Origin: an uncultured Sinobacteraceae bacterium
GTDB taxonomy: Bacteria; Pseudomonadota; Gammaproteobacteria; Nevskiales; Nevskiaceae
Assembly (NCBI GenBank): GCA_903822975.1
Contig: CAIJRD010000002.1
Location: 496,001-560,000 of the forward strand
DNA: 64,000 nucleotides
Direction of reading: 5' to 3'
The position numbers were made by a program, and so were the translations under genes. The notes below the pieces were generated by a model, which saw nothing but the letters and a program-made list of their open reading frames with translations, did not search any database and was not told the origin of the DNA. Every line of letters starts with the position of its first letter. Positions within the stretch are counted from its first letter, which is position 1. Positions 50,101 to 57,466 of the stretch are shown here, piece by piece.

Positions 50101-50757
50101 CGCGACCTGGTGCTGCGTGCGCGCTCGTCGACCCACTCCGAAGCGGGCCAGCAGGCGGTGACGGTCGAGATCATCGATCCGAGCCGCAAGGCCGCAAATT
50201 ACCGCGCCACCGCGGTGCTGATGCCGCGTCTGCCGGAAGCACCGATCGCCGATCAGGATCTGCTGGTCGGTGCGGATCGCATGAACGCGGCACGCGCCTA
50301 TGGCGAGTTCCTGTTCCATGGCGAGCGCTTCCGTCTGCTGCGCGAGATTGAAGGTCTATCCGGTCAGGGTATCGACGCCGCGGTGAGCAACTCGAGTCCG
50401 CGTGCCTTCCTCGGCGCGCAGGCCCAGGGTGCAAGCTGGCTGTTTGACCCAGGCATGATGGATCTGCCGCCGCAGCTGGCCTTCCTGTGGGCGCGCGTGT
50501 TCCGCGACATGGGCGCGCTGCCGTCGCGCTTCGGTCGTGTGGCACGTTACGGCACCACGCCGGTGTCTGGTCCGCTGACGCTGCGCATGCGCCTGAAGCC
50601 GGGCACGCATGAGCAGGCGCTGATTTACGACGCACAATTCATCGACGCCAGTGGCGCCGTGCGCATCGCCATCGCCGATGGCGAGAGCACCATGAGCCCG
50701 GCATTGAACCGTCTGGCGCCGAACCACAGCGAGTTCATCGCAGGACTCCGCGCCTGA
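41197..50757 (+). CDS. Giant iterative PKS/PUFA-like synthase: (ER)-ER-KS-AT-ACPx5-KR-DH
   Basis: 3186 residues, GTG start after GAGGGAG. Residues 1-610 hold two nitronate-monooxygenase/PfaD-like units: a short first unit (GHESGGWVG at 134-142, QGGIGI at 168-173) and a fuller second unit (FPLAQGPM near 336-343, GRECGGHIG at 468-476, MGTAYLF near 538). KS is at about 698-1143 with Cys885, His1020 and His1060. AT is at about 1258-1560 with Ser1357 (GHSYGE) and His1462 (GAFHTE). Five ACPs have phosphopantetheine serines 1835, 1948, 2062, 2173 and 2288, each in GIDSIKR. KR is at about 2590-2870 (TGGARGI; Ser2769, Tyr2782). DH is at about 2890-3160 (His2919 in DHCMDGKPVLP). After the ER units this equals PfaA domain order. 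No thioesterase is present. Confidence 0.92.
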   Translation: MTQETFEVLGIVAADLSQSSIAIAIARSGGTGILDLEFCSDAAQATRNFQQLVAATGNAIGLRVTLDRVDLAAQLLAPLDQRGLTLILAGTPAQQSQIHAALQPSAHCRVIAEITDADAVAEIEYPHAALLAKGHESGGWVGTDTSYILAQKLFGTSAPAAGKPILMQGGIGIHTAAAARIMGAAGVVLDDQLLLLAESPLSETHQSELARLNGAETKLFGELVDMPCRVYSRPGTATLKAAEDDNRQAEAGSLELGEWRSRLTSKLAWTSTDGADILLPLGQGIGMAATYRSQFRTVGRLVQALLKASLKHIESAAASAFIAPGGKLAVSHGTRFPLAQGPMTRVSDSPEFAYQVSKHGALPFLALALMRGPQVLEMLQQTRTLMTQSGTELPWGVGMLGFVPHSLREEQCEAIWQCKPPFALIAGGRPDQAAEFEKRGIATYIHAPAPALLKMYIEQGAKRFVFEGRECGGHIGPLASFPLWEQMIEVLLAEIKPGKEGDYHVLFAGGIHDGKSGAMLAALTAPLAARGLKVGALMGTAYLFTEEIVSSGAIVPGFQAQALECARTVNLETGPGHSTRCADTQFARDFYDTRRRLLREGVSAEELRDQLEDLNLGRLRVASKGVNRDASGQIVTVDEAAQLTEGMYMIGQVATLRDRVLSVEDLHRQVTEGAMAVLNEHVAEYAGNKPTLKAKPTDIAIIGLGTLLPKAMEAEKYWENIIDQVCTISEVPKDRWDWKLYFDADRNARDKVYSRWGGFLDEIAFDPISYGIPPKSMKVIDPMQLLTLEVTRRALADAGYANGEFDRENTSIILGASGGLGDLGTQYAVRSELPRFVENPDDHVWERLPEWSEESFAGSLLNVAAGRVANRMDLGGLNFTVDAACASSLTAIAMAVNELETGRSNVAIAGGVDTVQSPFGFLCFSKTQALSPTGRPKTFDQGADGIAISEGLAVVVLKRLADAERDGDRIYAVIKAMAGSSDGKALGMTAPRPEGQKLALKRAYGRAGFSPATLGMAEAHGTGTPVGDRAEAKTITETLAAEGAAPKSVALSSVKTLIGHTKASAGVAGLMKVALSLHHRTLPAHFGVEKPIDTIADPKSPAYLLKDPRPWLRHPDHPRRGGVSAFGFGGTNFHAVLEEYSGRLSAGAAAGAPRWPYELLVFRAKDDAALLADVGRFVAALRQGSNVKLRDLAYSLARQAETRKGATVNLAVVAKDFAGALADLEATLATLSGTSNKPLPTSARLGRNLKAEAPQVAFLFPGQGAQYVNMGREAALYLDELRDALEFADVTLRAELPQFLSRVIMPPAAFDTTAEAAQGKALTDTRVAQPAIGALSLGYLRFAERLGLKPMATAGHSYGEYSALLAAGVLSAEDFLKLSAVRGRCMAEAAGSSAPGAMAAVQAKRDVVQAAINGLAGVKIANHNAPDQAVISGPAAAVEQAAKQLEAGGVRVSRLPVSGAFHTELVAGAQVGLSAAIAQANFSGQRCALYSNTTGAQYPSDTAGMRHTLDGHLLNSVEFVAEIEAMYAAGARAFVELGPKGICSNMAKATLAGRDALAVSLDGQGGGMRGVLLGLAELYAAGVPLALTRLFDNRDPLALDLNKLGDIVKPVALPKHAWWISGGCARPLDDPMFRTGKLPPLDLAGVEAAREKASRVALPAAPVVIATPTVAPAPTANLNTPIVAPAPMAAPVVASAAAPLANGTLSSDALVAYQQTMRQFLSLQERVIQQFLGSNVATTGAPLAPLMPAIAAPAAVAVAAPPAAPKAVAVAPAPKVAAPAAIAVPAPAPVVAAVRRQVAFDAPAVLLEIVAERTGYPAEMLGLDQDLEAELGIDSIKRVEILGAFQKRLPGSVAEAMQSGMERYTKAKTLRAILDTAAGDLAAFAGAAAPAPVAVAVAVSSSPVMVARGLDRTTLTTQLLGIVAERTGYPSEMLGLDQDLEAELGIDSIKRVEILGALQKTLAAAQAEAMQAGMEQFTKARSLNAIVDAALKLAPAMEISTAVTNTVAVSPTIVFAPTPAVAALDRDHLQQQLLGIVAERTGYPTDMLGLDQDLEAELGIDSIKRVEILGALQKTLAPAQAEAMQSGMEQFTKARSLNAILDAAMSLAPAGMVVTTTAAAVMPTAHPVAAPAAALDRDHLQQQLLGIVAERTGYPTDMLGLDQDLEAELGIDSIKRVEILGALQKTLAPAQAEAMQAGMEQFTKARSLNAILDAAMALAPAAVARPAQAAAGIASAAPVAAVAAAAAPKLDRASLQQQLLEIVAERTGYPTDMLGLDQDLEAELGIDSIKRVEILGALQKTLAPAQAEAMQAGMEQFTKARSLNAILDAAMQLAPVSTSIAAVPLVSIAAAGTQPFAVATSIPRHVPRARVVPLPAQRDAIAGLYLLTADEEGVAERLADRIVGAGGQAAVILAEAAASPDALTVAIERARSANGRVSGIVHLAALTPTVGDGLDAWHRLTGQQAKALFWLLQKAGNDLSSQRSVALSASRLGGSLGREAAGASAAPAGAAVGLFNCAVAEWPSLRARLVDFEDSASADFIADALFDELTVHEARTEIGYRGGERIGFTHVQETVSDTPFAPHLQPAGDWVVLVTGGARGITAEIAEELARPGQRLVLLGRTALPGAEDASTASIAEPAALKKKLLELALAAGRKPTPAELERELRALAADREIRGNLARLAATGATVDYRACDVRNAESFGALLDSLYADYGRIDAVIHGAGVIEDKRIADKTPESFDRVYDTKVDSAWVMRQKLKPEGLKLLAFFTSVAGRFGNVGQGDYGAANETLNRLAWQLHREWPGVRVLSINWGPWDAGMATDAIRAGFRSRGVEPIPVPAGRRFLLDEMAFGPRNDVELVAGKGPWTQAVTAPESQEPATVSAAGSNEFPFVRRAPRVGVGGAVTLEHRLSLEADPYLIDHCMDGKPVLPAAAGLEYMAQFVAAGWPEWQVAEMLDVRALSGIVFDGNGHRDLVLRARSSTHSEAGQQAVTVEIIDPSRKAANYRATAVLMPRLPEAPIADQDLLVGADRMNAARAYGEFLFHGERFRLLREIEGLSGQGIDAAVSNSSPRAFLGAQAQGASWLFDPGMMDLPPQLAFLWARVFRDMGALPSRFGRVARYGTTPVSGPLTLRMRLKPGTHEQALIYDAQFIDASGAVRIAIADGESTMSPALNRLAPNHSEFIAGLRA
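46600..48200 (+). repeat. Five tandem ACP-coding repeats, nearly identical in DNA
   Basis: ACP units recur every 111-115 codons (serines at 1835, 1948, 2062, 2173, 2288). ACPs 3, 4 and 5 share long stretches that are almost identical at DNA level, separated by variable Ala/Pro/Val linkers. ACP1 is the most divergent (GAFQKRLPGS in place of GALQKTLAPA). The pattern suggests recent duplication or ongoing gene conversion. Confidence 0.92.
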
Positions 50758-50791
50758 TGACGTCGACGGTTCGCAGCAGGATCGGTTCGGC

Positions 50792-53700
50792 ATGAGCAAG
50801 CCGCTCGACATCGCCATCGTCGGCCTTGCCGGCTGCTATCCGCGTGCGCGCGATGCGCGCGCGTACTGGCAGAACATTCTCGACAAGGTCGATGCCGTCG
50901 ATGAAGCGGACGCGACCTGGACCGGTCCCTACCTCGATCCTGCGTCGACCGCGAACGACCGCATCTACACCAACAAGGGCGGCTTCCTGCGCGATCTGGC
51001 GGAAGTCAATCCGCTCGAATTCGGCGTGCTGCCGACGATGGCCGAGAGCGGCGACCCCGATCACATGATGGCGCTGAAGCATGCGCGCGATGCGCTGCTC
51101 GATGCCGGCTATCTGAAGGAACGCAGCTTCGATCCGCAGCGCGCCGGCGTCATCATCGGCCGCGGCACCTATGGCAACCGCGGCATGGCCAGCGTGCTGA
51201 GCCGTGGACTGTTCCTGGATCAGGCGATGGAGATGGCGCGGCTGCTGCGGCCGGATTTGAGCAGCGCCGACTTGGCCGGCTTGCGCGATCACTTCAGCAA
51301 GCAACTGCCGCTGTACAACGCCGATATGGTCGGCGTGCTGACGCCGAACGTGATCGCCGGGCTGATCGCCAACCGACTCAACCTGATGGGCCCGAACTTC
51401 ATCGTCGATGCCGCGTGTGCGTCGACCTTGATCGCACTCGATGCCGCGGTGCACGAGCTCAGCAGCCATCGCTGCGATCTGATGATCACCGGCGGCGTGC
51501 ATTCGCATACACCGCCGCAGCTGTACATCCAGTTCTGCCAGATCCAGGCGCTGTCGCGCGACAAGATCCGGCCGTTTCAGAAAAACTCCAACGGCATCCT
51601 GCTCGGCGAAGGCGTCGGCATGATGGTGCTCAAGCGCCTCGAAGATGCCGAGCGCGATGGCGACCGTATCTATGCGGTGATCAAGGGCATCGGCGTTTCG
51701 TCCGACGGCAAGGCCAAGGGCCTGTTGGCGCCGCGCTTCGAAGGCCAGATCCTGGCGATGCAGCGCGCCTACGAAAGCAGCGGCATCAACCCGCTGACGA
51801 TCGACTTCATCGAGGCGCACGGCACCGGCACCGCGATCGGCGACCATACCGAGATCAACTCGCTCGGCACCATCTTCGGCGGACGCGGCGCGGGTGCGCA
51901 GATCGCCGTGGGCTCGGTCAAATCGATGATCGGCCACTGCCTGCCCGCCGCCGGTTCGGCGTCGCTGATCAAGGCCGCGCTGGCACTGCACCATCGCGTG
52001 CTGCCGCCGATGCTGTGCGAGGAACCGGAGCCTTCGCTGAAGCTCGGCGAGACGCCGTTCTACATCAACAACGAAGCGCGACCCTGGATTCACGGCAAGG
52101 CGCATCCGCGCCGCGCCGGCGTCAACGCGTTCGGATTCGGCGGCACCAATGCGCACGTGATTCTCGAGGAATACACGCCGAAGGCGCACGCCGCGCACGT
52201 CACCGTGCTGCACGCGCCGCAACCGTCCGAGCTGATCACGCTGGCGGCGAACTCCGCGCCCGCGCTTGCGCAACTCGCAACCCTGCTACTGATTCAGTTG
52301 CGCGGCCCGTCGGCGCCGAGCCTGGCAGAACTGGCGCAGGCGAGCAGCGCGCAGTCACAAGGCGCCCATCGCCTTGCCATCGTCGCCGAGAATCTCGCCG
52401 ATCTGGTCAAAAAGCTCGATCAGGCGATCGACAAGCTCGGTCGCGAAGATGCCAAGCCGTTCAAGACCCGTGGCGGGGTCTACTACGGTGCGGGACCCAA
52501 GCCCGGCAAGGTGTGTCTGCTGTATCCGGGCGAAGGCGCGCAGTACCCGAACATGTTGGCCGACCTTTGCCTGCACTTCCCGAAGCTGCGCGAATGGTTC
52601 GATTTCCTCGAACAGACCGCGCTGCGACACGGACTCGAAGGCCGCGCCGCGGCGATTTTCCCGGCGCCGACCGGTCTCGACGAAGGCCAGCGCCGCGCGC
52701 TCGAAGCGCGCCTGTTCGAAATGGATGTGGCCGCCGAGAGCGTCTATTTCGCCAGCCTCGGTTTGCAGGCCTTGCTCGACGATCTGGGCGTCGAAGCCGA
52801 TGCAATGCTTGGACACAGCAGCGGCGAGAACAGCGCAATCACCGCCAGCGGCGTGCGCCGCTTCACCGAGCGTGAGCAGATCGCCGACTCGGTGCGCGAA
52901 CTCAACCAGATTTTCCGCTCGCTCGAAGCCGACGGAAGAATTGCCGAAGGTACCTTGCTGACCATCGGCGCACTGCGCGCCGATGCACGCGCGGCCCTGC
53001 TGGCGGAAATCGACGCCGGCGGCGGCGAGATCCTGCTGGCAATGGACAACTGTCCGAATCAGGTGGTGCTGTTCGGCACACCCGAGCGCATGCATGCGCT
53101 GAAGGAAAAACTCGCCGCCGAAGGTGCGATCTGTGTCGAACTGCCATTCGGTCGTGCGTATCACACGCGCCTGTTCGCGCCGCTCGCCACCGCGTACCGC
53201 GAATATTTCGGCCCGCTCGAGTTCGGTAGCGGTCGACTGCCGCTGTACAGCGCCAACCGCGTCGGCCTGTTTCCGGACGATGCCGATGGCATTCGCGAAC
53301 TGGCCGCCGCGCAATGGGAAAACCCGGTGCGCTTCACCGAAACCATCGCCAAGCTCTATGACGACGGCTTCCGGGTTTTCGTCGAAGTTGGCCCCAGCGG
53401 CAATCTCACCTCGTTCGTCGGCGATACGCTGCGCGGCGCTGCGGATGTCGTAGCGCTGTCGTGCAACAGCCGGCGCCGTTCGGGCGTGCTGCACTTTCAG
53501 CAGACGCTGGCGCAGTTGTTTGCCATTGGCGTGAACTGGAATCCCGCAGCCCTGTATGCCCACCGCACGATTCCGGCGATCGATCTGCTGGCGCCGCCGG
53601 CGCCGGCACCGAAGCCCGGCATCAAACTGAAACTGCAGATGCCGGTGTTGAGCTTGCCGGCAGACTTCAAGCCGGCACCGAGCGTGCGCGTGGTCGAGAA

Positions 53701-55735
53701 AGTCATCACCGCGCCGGCACCCGCGTCCGCGACGGGCGCGGTTGCACCGCCGAAGGTTTCGAAGGCGGCGCCACTCCCGGTTGCAGTGCCTGCCGCACCG
53801 GTCGATCCGCGCCTGAACGTGCTGCAAACCCATTTCGCATTGATGCAGGACTTCCTCGACAGTCAGGCACGCGTTTTGGGTATCGCGCCGCCCGCGGATC
53901 CGATCGCCGCTGCGCTGCCACTGGCGTCAATGGCCGGCCCCGGCGACCACCCGCGTCGCCGCGCCAGCGATGGCTATAACCCGCAGTTCCCGCTGCTCGG
54001 CATCGAAGTCGAACGTAGCGACGATCGACTGGTGATCGAGCGCGAGTACGACGCCGATACCGATCTGTTCCTGCAGGATCACGCGATTGGACCTGCACCG
54101 TCCGCGCACCAGCCCGAACTGCGTTCGCTGATCGTGATGCCGTTTACGTTCAGCATGGAGATTCTTGCTGAAGCCGCCTGCAGCCTGATCGGCACCGAGT
54201 GGAAAGTCACCGGCATCGAGAATTCGCGCGGCCACCGCTGGCTTGGTGTCGACGATGGACCGCTGAAGCTGCGCATCGTCGCCGAACGTGTCGAGAGCGG
54301 CGCCGAAGGGCCGCGCGTGCAGGTGCGCTTGTATCAGCACGACGAACGCGCACCGCCGGGCGGCGCGCTGACGTTCGAGGGCATCGTCACGCTGGCCGAA
54401 CGCTATCCGCAGGCGCCGCAGGCGCGCGGCTGGAACGGCAAGCAGGATCATCCGGCGCGGACCAACCCGGCCGGCGAGCTGTATCAGCACGGCATGTTCC
54501 ACGGTCCGCGACTGCAGGGCGTGCAGCACCTGCGCCGCTGGGCCGACGAAGCGATCGAAGCCGACATGCTGGCGATTGCCACGCACGATTACTTCAGCTT
54601 CACCACCACGCCGCAGATGCGCATGGACGCAGCCCTGCTGGACGCCGCCGGCCAGCTCGCGGCCTACTGGCTGACCGAGAAGGATTCCTGGGAGTACACC
54701 TGCTTCCCGTTCCAGGTGCGGCACTTCACGCAGTACGCCGATCCGCCGGCGGCCGGCACGCGGCTGATCTGCCGCGGCGACTTGCGCATGCTCAACGAGG
54801 TACGGCTGGAAGCGCACTTCGATCTGATCGATGACAGCGGCCGCCTGATCGCGCGTGCAGCCGGCTGGGGCAGCCGCCGCTTCACGACGACGCAGAACCT
54901 CTACCAATTCCGATTCGATCCGCAGGCGCGCTTCGTCTCGCAGGCCTGGCCGACGCCGACGCTCGCGCGCAGCGGCGTGGTGGCGCGTTTGATCCCTGCG
55001 TTCCCGGAAGGCTACTTCGACGAAGGCGGCGGACTCTGGCAGCGCATGCTGGCGAACCTAGTATTGAGTGCCAGCGAGCGCGAAATCTACTACCGCTCGC
55101 TGCCGCCCTCCGGCCCGCGTCGCGAGGAATGGCTGTTGGGTCGCGTTGCGGCGAAAGATGCGGTGCGCGAATGGCTGCTGCGCGAGCACGGGCTGCGCAT
55201 GGCCGGCGCCGATGTCGAAATCTCGAACGCCGCCAGTGGCCAGCCCATCGTCGCGCGCATCGCCGGTCTGCCCAGCGGCATCGCTGTGCCGGTGATCTCG
55301 ATCAGCCACAGTCGCCGCGCCGCCCTCGCCGCCTGCGCACCGGCCGGCTCGGAGCTCGGCGTCGACTATCAGCATCTCGACCGCGTCGATGCCGAGGATC
55401 TGATCGCCGGCGCCTTCACCGTCGCCGAGACCCAGCAATTTTTGCGCGCCCTGGTGAATATCGAACTCAAACCGGCCGCGGTGGCGCTGTGGTGCGCCAA
55501 GGAAGCGGCCGCCAAGGCCGCCGGCTCGGGACTCGAAGGACGTCCGCGCGATTGGGAAATCGTCGCCGCGGAGCTTGAGCCGCGCGACGGCAATCCGAAC
55601 GTCGCCGTGCGCCACGAAGGCGTCGAATACAAAGTTGAACTGCACTTCGCGAAGCTGGCGGTGTTTGCGTTGTGTTGCCACCGCTCAAGTCCGCAACGGC
55701 CGCTGCCGCTACCTAAAACAAATGCAATCTTCTAA
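50792..55735 (+). CDS. PKS/PUFA-like synthase: KS-AT-DH-phosphopantetheinyl transferase
   Basis: 1647 residues, 34 bp after PKS1. KS at 3-440 is intact (Cys209 in VDAACAST, His343 in EAHGTGT, His382 in IGHCLP). AT at about 560-900 has PGEGAQYP and Ser676 (GHSSGE). An Ala/Pro linker follows. A double-hotdog DH at about 1070-1370 has His1097 (LQDHAIG) and Asp1284 (LLDAAGQ). A Sfp-type 4'-phosphopantetheinyl transferase at about 1435-1640 has EEWLLGRVAAKDAV, GVDYQHLD (Asp1525) and WCAKEAAAKAAG. The fused PPTase can load the ACPs of PKS1 and the discrete ACP. Compared with PfaC, the chain-length factor and one DH are missing and AT and PPTase are gained. Confidence 0.92.
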   Translation: MSKPLDIAIVGLAGCYPRARDARAYWQNILDKVDAVDEADATWTGPYLDPASTANDRIYTNKGGFLRDLAEVNPLEFGVLPTMAESGDPDHMMALKHARDALLDAGYLKERSFDPQRAGVIIGRGTYGNRGMASVLSRGLFLDQAMEMARLLRPDLSSADLAGLRDHFSKQLPLYNADMVGVLTPNVIAGLIANRLNLMGPNFIVDAACASTLIALDAAVHELSSHRCDLMITGGVHSHTPPQLYIQFCQIQALSRDKIRPFQKNSNGILLGEGVGMMVLKRLEDAERDGDRIYAVIKGIGVSSDGKAKGLLAPRFEGQILAMQRAYESSGINPLTIDFIEAHGTGTAIGDHTEINSLGTIFGGRGAGAQIAVGSVKSMIGHCLPAAGSASLIKAALALHHRVLPPMLCEEPEPSLKLGETPFYINNEARPWIHGKAHPRRAGVNAFGFGGTNAHVILEEYTPKAHAAHVTVLHAPQPSELITLAANSAPALAQLATLLLIQLRGPSAPSLAELAQASSAQSQGAHRLAIVAENLADLVKKLDQAIDKLGREDAKPFKTRGGVYYGAGPKPGKVCLLYPGEGAQYPNMLADLCLHFPKLREWFDFLEQTALRHGLEGRAAAIFPAPTGLDEGQRRALEARLFEMDVAAESVYFASLGLQALLDDLGVEADAMLGHSSGENSAITASGVRRFTEREQIADSVRELNQIFRSLEADGRIAEGTLLTIGALRADARAALLAEIDAGGGEILLAMDNCPNQVVLFGTPERMHALKEKLAAEGAICVELPFGRAYHTRLFAPLATAYREYFGPLEFGSGRLPLYSANRVGLFPDDADGIRELAAAQWENPVRFTETIAKLYDDGFRVFVEVGPSGNLTSFVGDTLRGAADVVALSCNSRRRSGVLHFQQTLAQLFAIGVNWNPAALYAHRTIPAIDLLAPPAPAPKPGIKLKLQMPVLSLPADFKPAPSVRVVEKVITAPAPASATGAVAPPKVSKAAPLPVAVPAAPVDPRLNVLQTHFALMQDFLDSQARVLGIAPPADPIAAALPLASMAGPGDHPRRRASDGYNPQFPLLGIEVERSDDRLVIEREYDADTDLFLQDHAIGPAPSAHQPELRSLIVMPFTFSMEILAEAACSLIGTEWKVTGIENSRGHRWLGVDDGPLKLRIVAERVESGAEGPRVQVRLYQHDERAPPGGALTFEGIVTLAERYPQAPQARGWNGKQDHPARTNPAGELYQHGMFHGPRLQGVQHLRRWADEAIEADMLAIATHDYFSFTTTPQMRMDAALLDAAGQLAAYWLTEKDSWEYTCFPFQVRHFTQYADPPAAGTRLICRGDLRMLNEVRLEAHFDLIDDSGRLIARAAGWGSRRFTTTQNLYQFRFDPQARFVSQAWPTPTLARSGVVARLIPAFPEGYFDEGGGLWQRMLANLVLSASEREIYYRSLPPSGPRREEWLLGRVAAKDAVREWLLREHGLRMAGADVEISNAASGQPIVARIAGLPSGIAVPVISISHSRRAALAACAPAGSELGVDYQHLDRVDAEDLIAGAFTVAETQQFLRALVNIELKPAAVALWCAKEAAAKAAGSGLEGRPRDWEIVAAELEPRDGNPNVAVRHEGVEYKVELHFAKLAVFALCCHRSSPQRPLPLPKTNAIF

Positions 55736-55750
55736 CTCAGGAAGGCTTCC

Positions 55751-57367
55751 ATGACTGCACCAACGACGAAAACCAGAACGCTCTTCATCGGCATGGACGG
55801 CTGTACGTTCACCGTGCTCGACGAAATGACCCGCGACATTCCCGGCGAAGGCCTGGCGATGCCGTTCCTTGCCGGACTGATGCAGAAAGGGGTGCGCGCC
55901 AAGCTGCGCTCGACGCCGAATCCGCTGACGCCGCCGGCCTGGACCTCGATCATGACCGGCAAGGGCCCCGGCGAACACGGCGTGTTCGACTTCATCCGCG
56001 CCGAAGACAAGGGCGGCGACGTTTACTGGACCTTGTACGACAGCCGCGATGTCGATACCGAGATGATCTGGTCGATCGCCTCGCGCAACGGCAAAAAGGT
56101 TGCCGCACTCAACTTCCCGCTGACCGCGCCGCCGCCGAAGGAGCTCAATGGCTTCGTCGTGCCGGGCTTCATTCCGGCCAAGCATCTGCGCCGCAATTCG
56201 CACCCGGCCACGCTGTTCGAGCGCATCAAGCAGGATGTGCCGGGCTTCGATCCGAAAGAGCTGGCCTGGGATTTCGAGAAGGAAAAGCAGGCGATGGAAA
56301 CGCTCAGCGCCTCCGATATGGAGAACTGGGTGCGTTACCACCTGCCGCGCGAAGAGCAGTGGTTCAACATTGCCGAATACATACTCACGCACGAACAGCC
56401 CGATCTGATGGCGGTGATGTTCGACGGTACCGACAAGATCCAGCATCAGGCCTGGCAGTTCGTCGACCCTTCGCTGGTGCCGGCCGAGCCGACCGATTTC
56501 TACAAGCGCATGCGCGCGGTCTGCCGCGAGTACTTCGCCAACGTCGATCGCTACATCAAAACACTGGTGACGCTGGCGGGCCCCGATTGCCAGGTGTTCT
56601 TCGCCTCGGATCACGGCTTCACCGCGACGGTCGAAGTGTTGCGCATCAACAGCTATCTGGAAGAGCTGGGCTACCTGAAATGGGCGGTTAACGACGGCAG
56701 CGAACAGGCGCTGCGGCGTGAGGCCAGCGACTTCGCCAATCTCGATTGGAGCAAAACCACCGCGTATTGCCGCACGCCCTCGTCGAACGGCATTTTCATC
56801 CGCGTGGCCGAGAAGCCCGGCGACCCAGGCATCGCGAAGAAGGACTACAACCGTTTCCGCGACAAGCTGATCGAGGAACTCAAGCAGCTGCGCAACGAAG
56901 ACGGCGAGCCGGTGATTGTCGACGTGCTGAAGCGCGAAGACTGGTTCCAGGGCGCGCACATGAAAGATGCCTGCGACCTGACGCTGGTGCTGCGCGACAA
57001 CGGCTTCGTCTCAATCCGCGATCTGAAGCCGGTGGTGGTCAAGCGCCCCGAACCGATCGGAACCCATCATCCGGACGGCATTTTCATGGCCTACGGTGCC
57101 GGCATTGCGGGCAACGGCATGGTGCCGCGCCGCAAGATCGTCGACGTCGCGCCGACGCTGCTGCACAGCGTGGGCCTGCCAACCCCGTCCGATTTCGAAG
57201 GCAAGGTCGCGGAAAGCTTTTTCAGCAAAGAATGGCTCGCGGCCAACCCCGTGGTGATCGGCGCGCCGACGCAGAAGCTGGGCGAACGCGCCAAGGCCGA
57301 AGAAATGGACGACACCGAGAAGAAGCAGATCATCGAACAGCTGCAGATGCTCGGATACATGGAATAA
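55751..57367 (+). CDS. Type I phosphodiesterase / nucleotide pyrophosphatase-fold protein
   Basis: 538 residues, 15 bp after PKS2. Metal ligands Asp16 (FIGMDGCTF), a Thr nucleophile candidate Thr65 (TPPAWTSIMTG), FDGTDKIQHQAW and ASDHGFTATVE give the alkaline-phosphatase-superfamily core. No signal peptide is seen, so it probably acts in the cytoplasm. Substrate unknown; a phosphodiester or phosphorylated lipid intermediate is possible. The second member of this superfamily in the locus (see 40317), not closely similar to the first. Confidence 0.85.
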   Translation: MTAPTTKTRTLFIGMDGCTFTVLDEMTRDIPGEGLAMPFLAGLMQKGVRAKLRSTPNPLTPPAWTSIMTGKGPGEHGVFDFIRAEDKGGDVYWTLYDSRDVDTEMIWSIASRNGKKVAALNFPLTAPPPKELNGFVVPGFIPAKHLRRNSHPATLFERIKQDVPGFDPKELAWDFEKEKQAMETLSASDMENWVRYHLPREEQWFNIAEYILTHEQPDLMAVMFDGTDKIQHQAWQFVDPSLVPAEPTDFYKRMRAVCREYFANVDRYIKTLVTLAGPDCQVFFASDHGFTATVEVLRINSYLEELGYLKWAVNDGSEQALRREASDFANLDWSKTTAYCRTPSSNGIFIRVAEKPGDPGIAKKDYNRFRDKLIEELKQLRNEDGEPVIVDVLKREDWFQGAHMKDACDLTLVLRDNGFVSIRDLKPVVVKRPEPIGTHHPDGIFMAYGAGIAGNGMVPRRKIVDVAPTLLHSVGLPTPSDFEGKVAESFFSKEWLAANPVVIGAPTQKLGERAKAEEMDDTEKKQIIEQLQMLGYME

Positions 57368-57382
57368 ATCCGCCGCCCGGAT

Positions 57383-57407
57383 GCGCGCTACCGTCCTGGT
57401 AGCGCGC
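57383..57407 (+). terminator. Strong 10-bp hairpin after the phosphodiesterase gene, no T-tract
   Basis: GCGCGCTACC and GGTAGCGCGC pair perfectly around a GTCCT loop, 15 bp after the stop codon. No U-run follows, so it would be a weak intrinsic terminator or a stabilising 3' structure that lowers expression of the downstream genes. Confidence 0.5.
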
Positions 57408-57466
57408 CTTCGGGAAGCGTGGCGAGACTGCACCAACACGACCCAAAGGAAAGCACGATTAATTCA

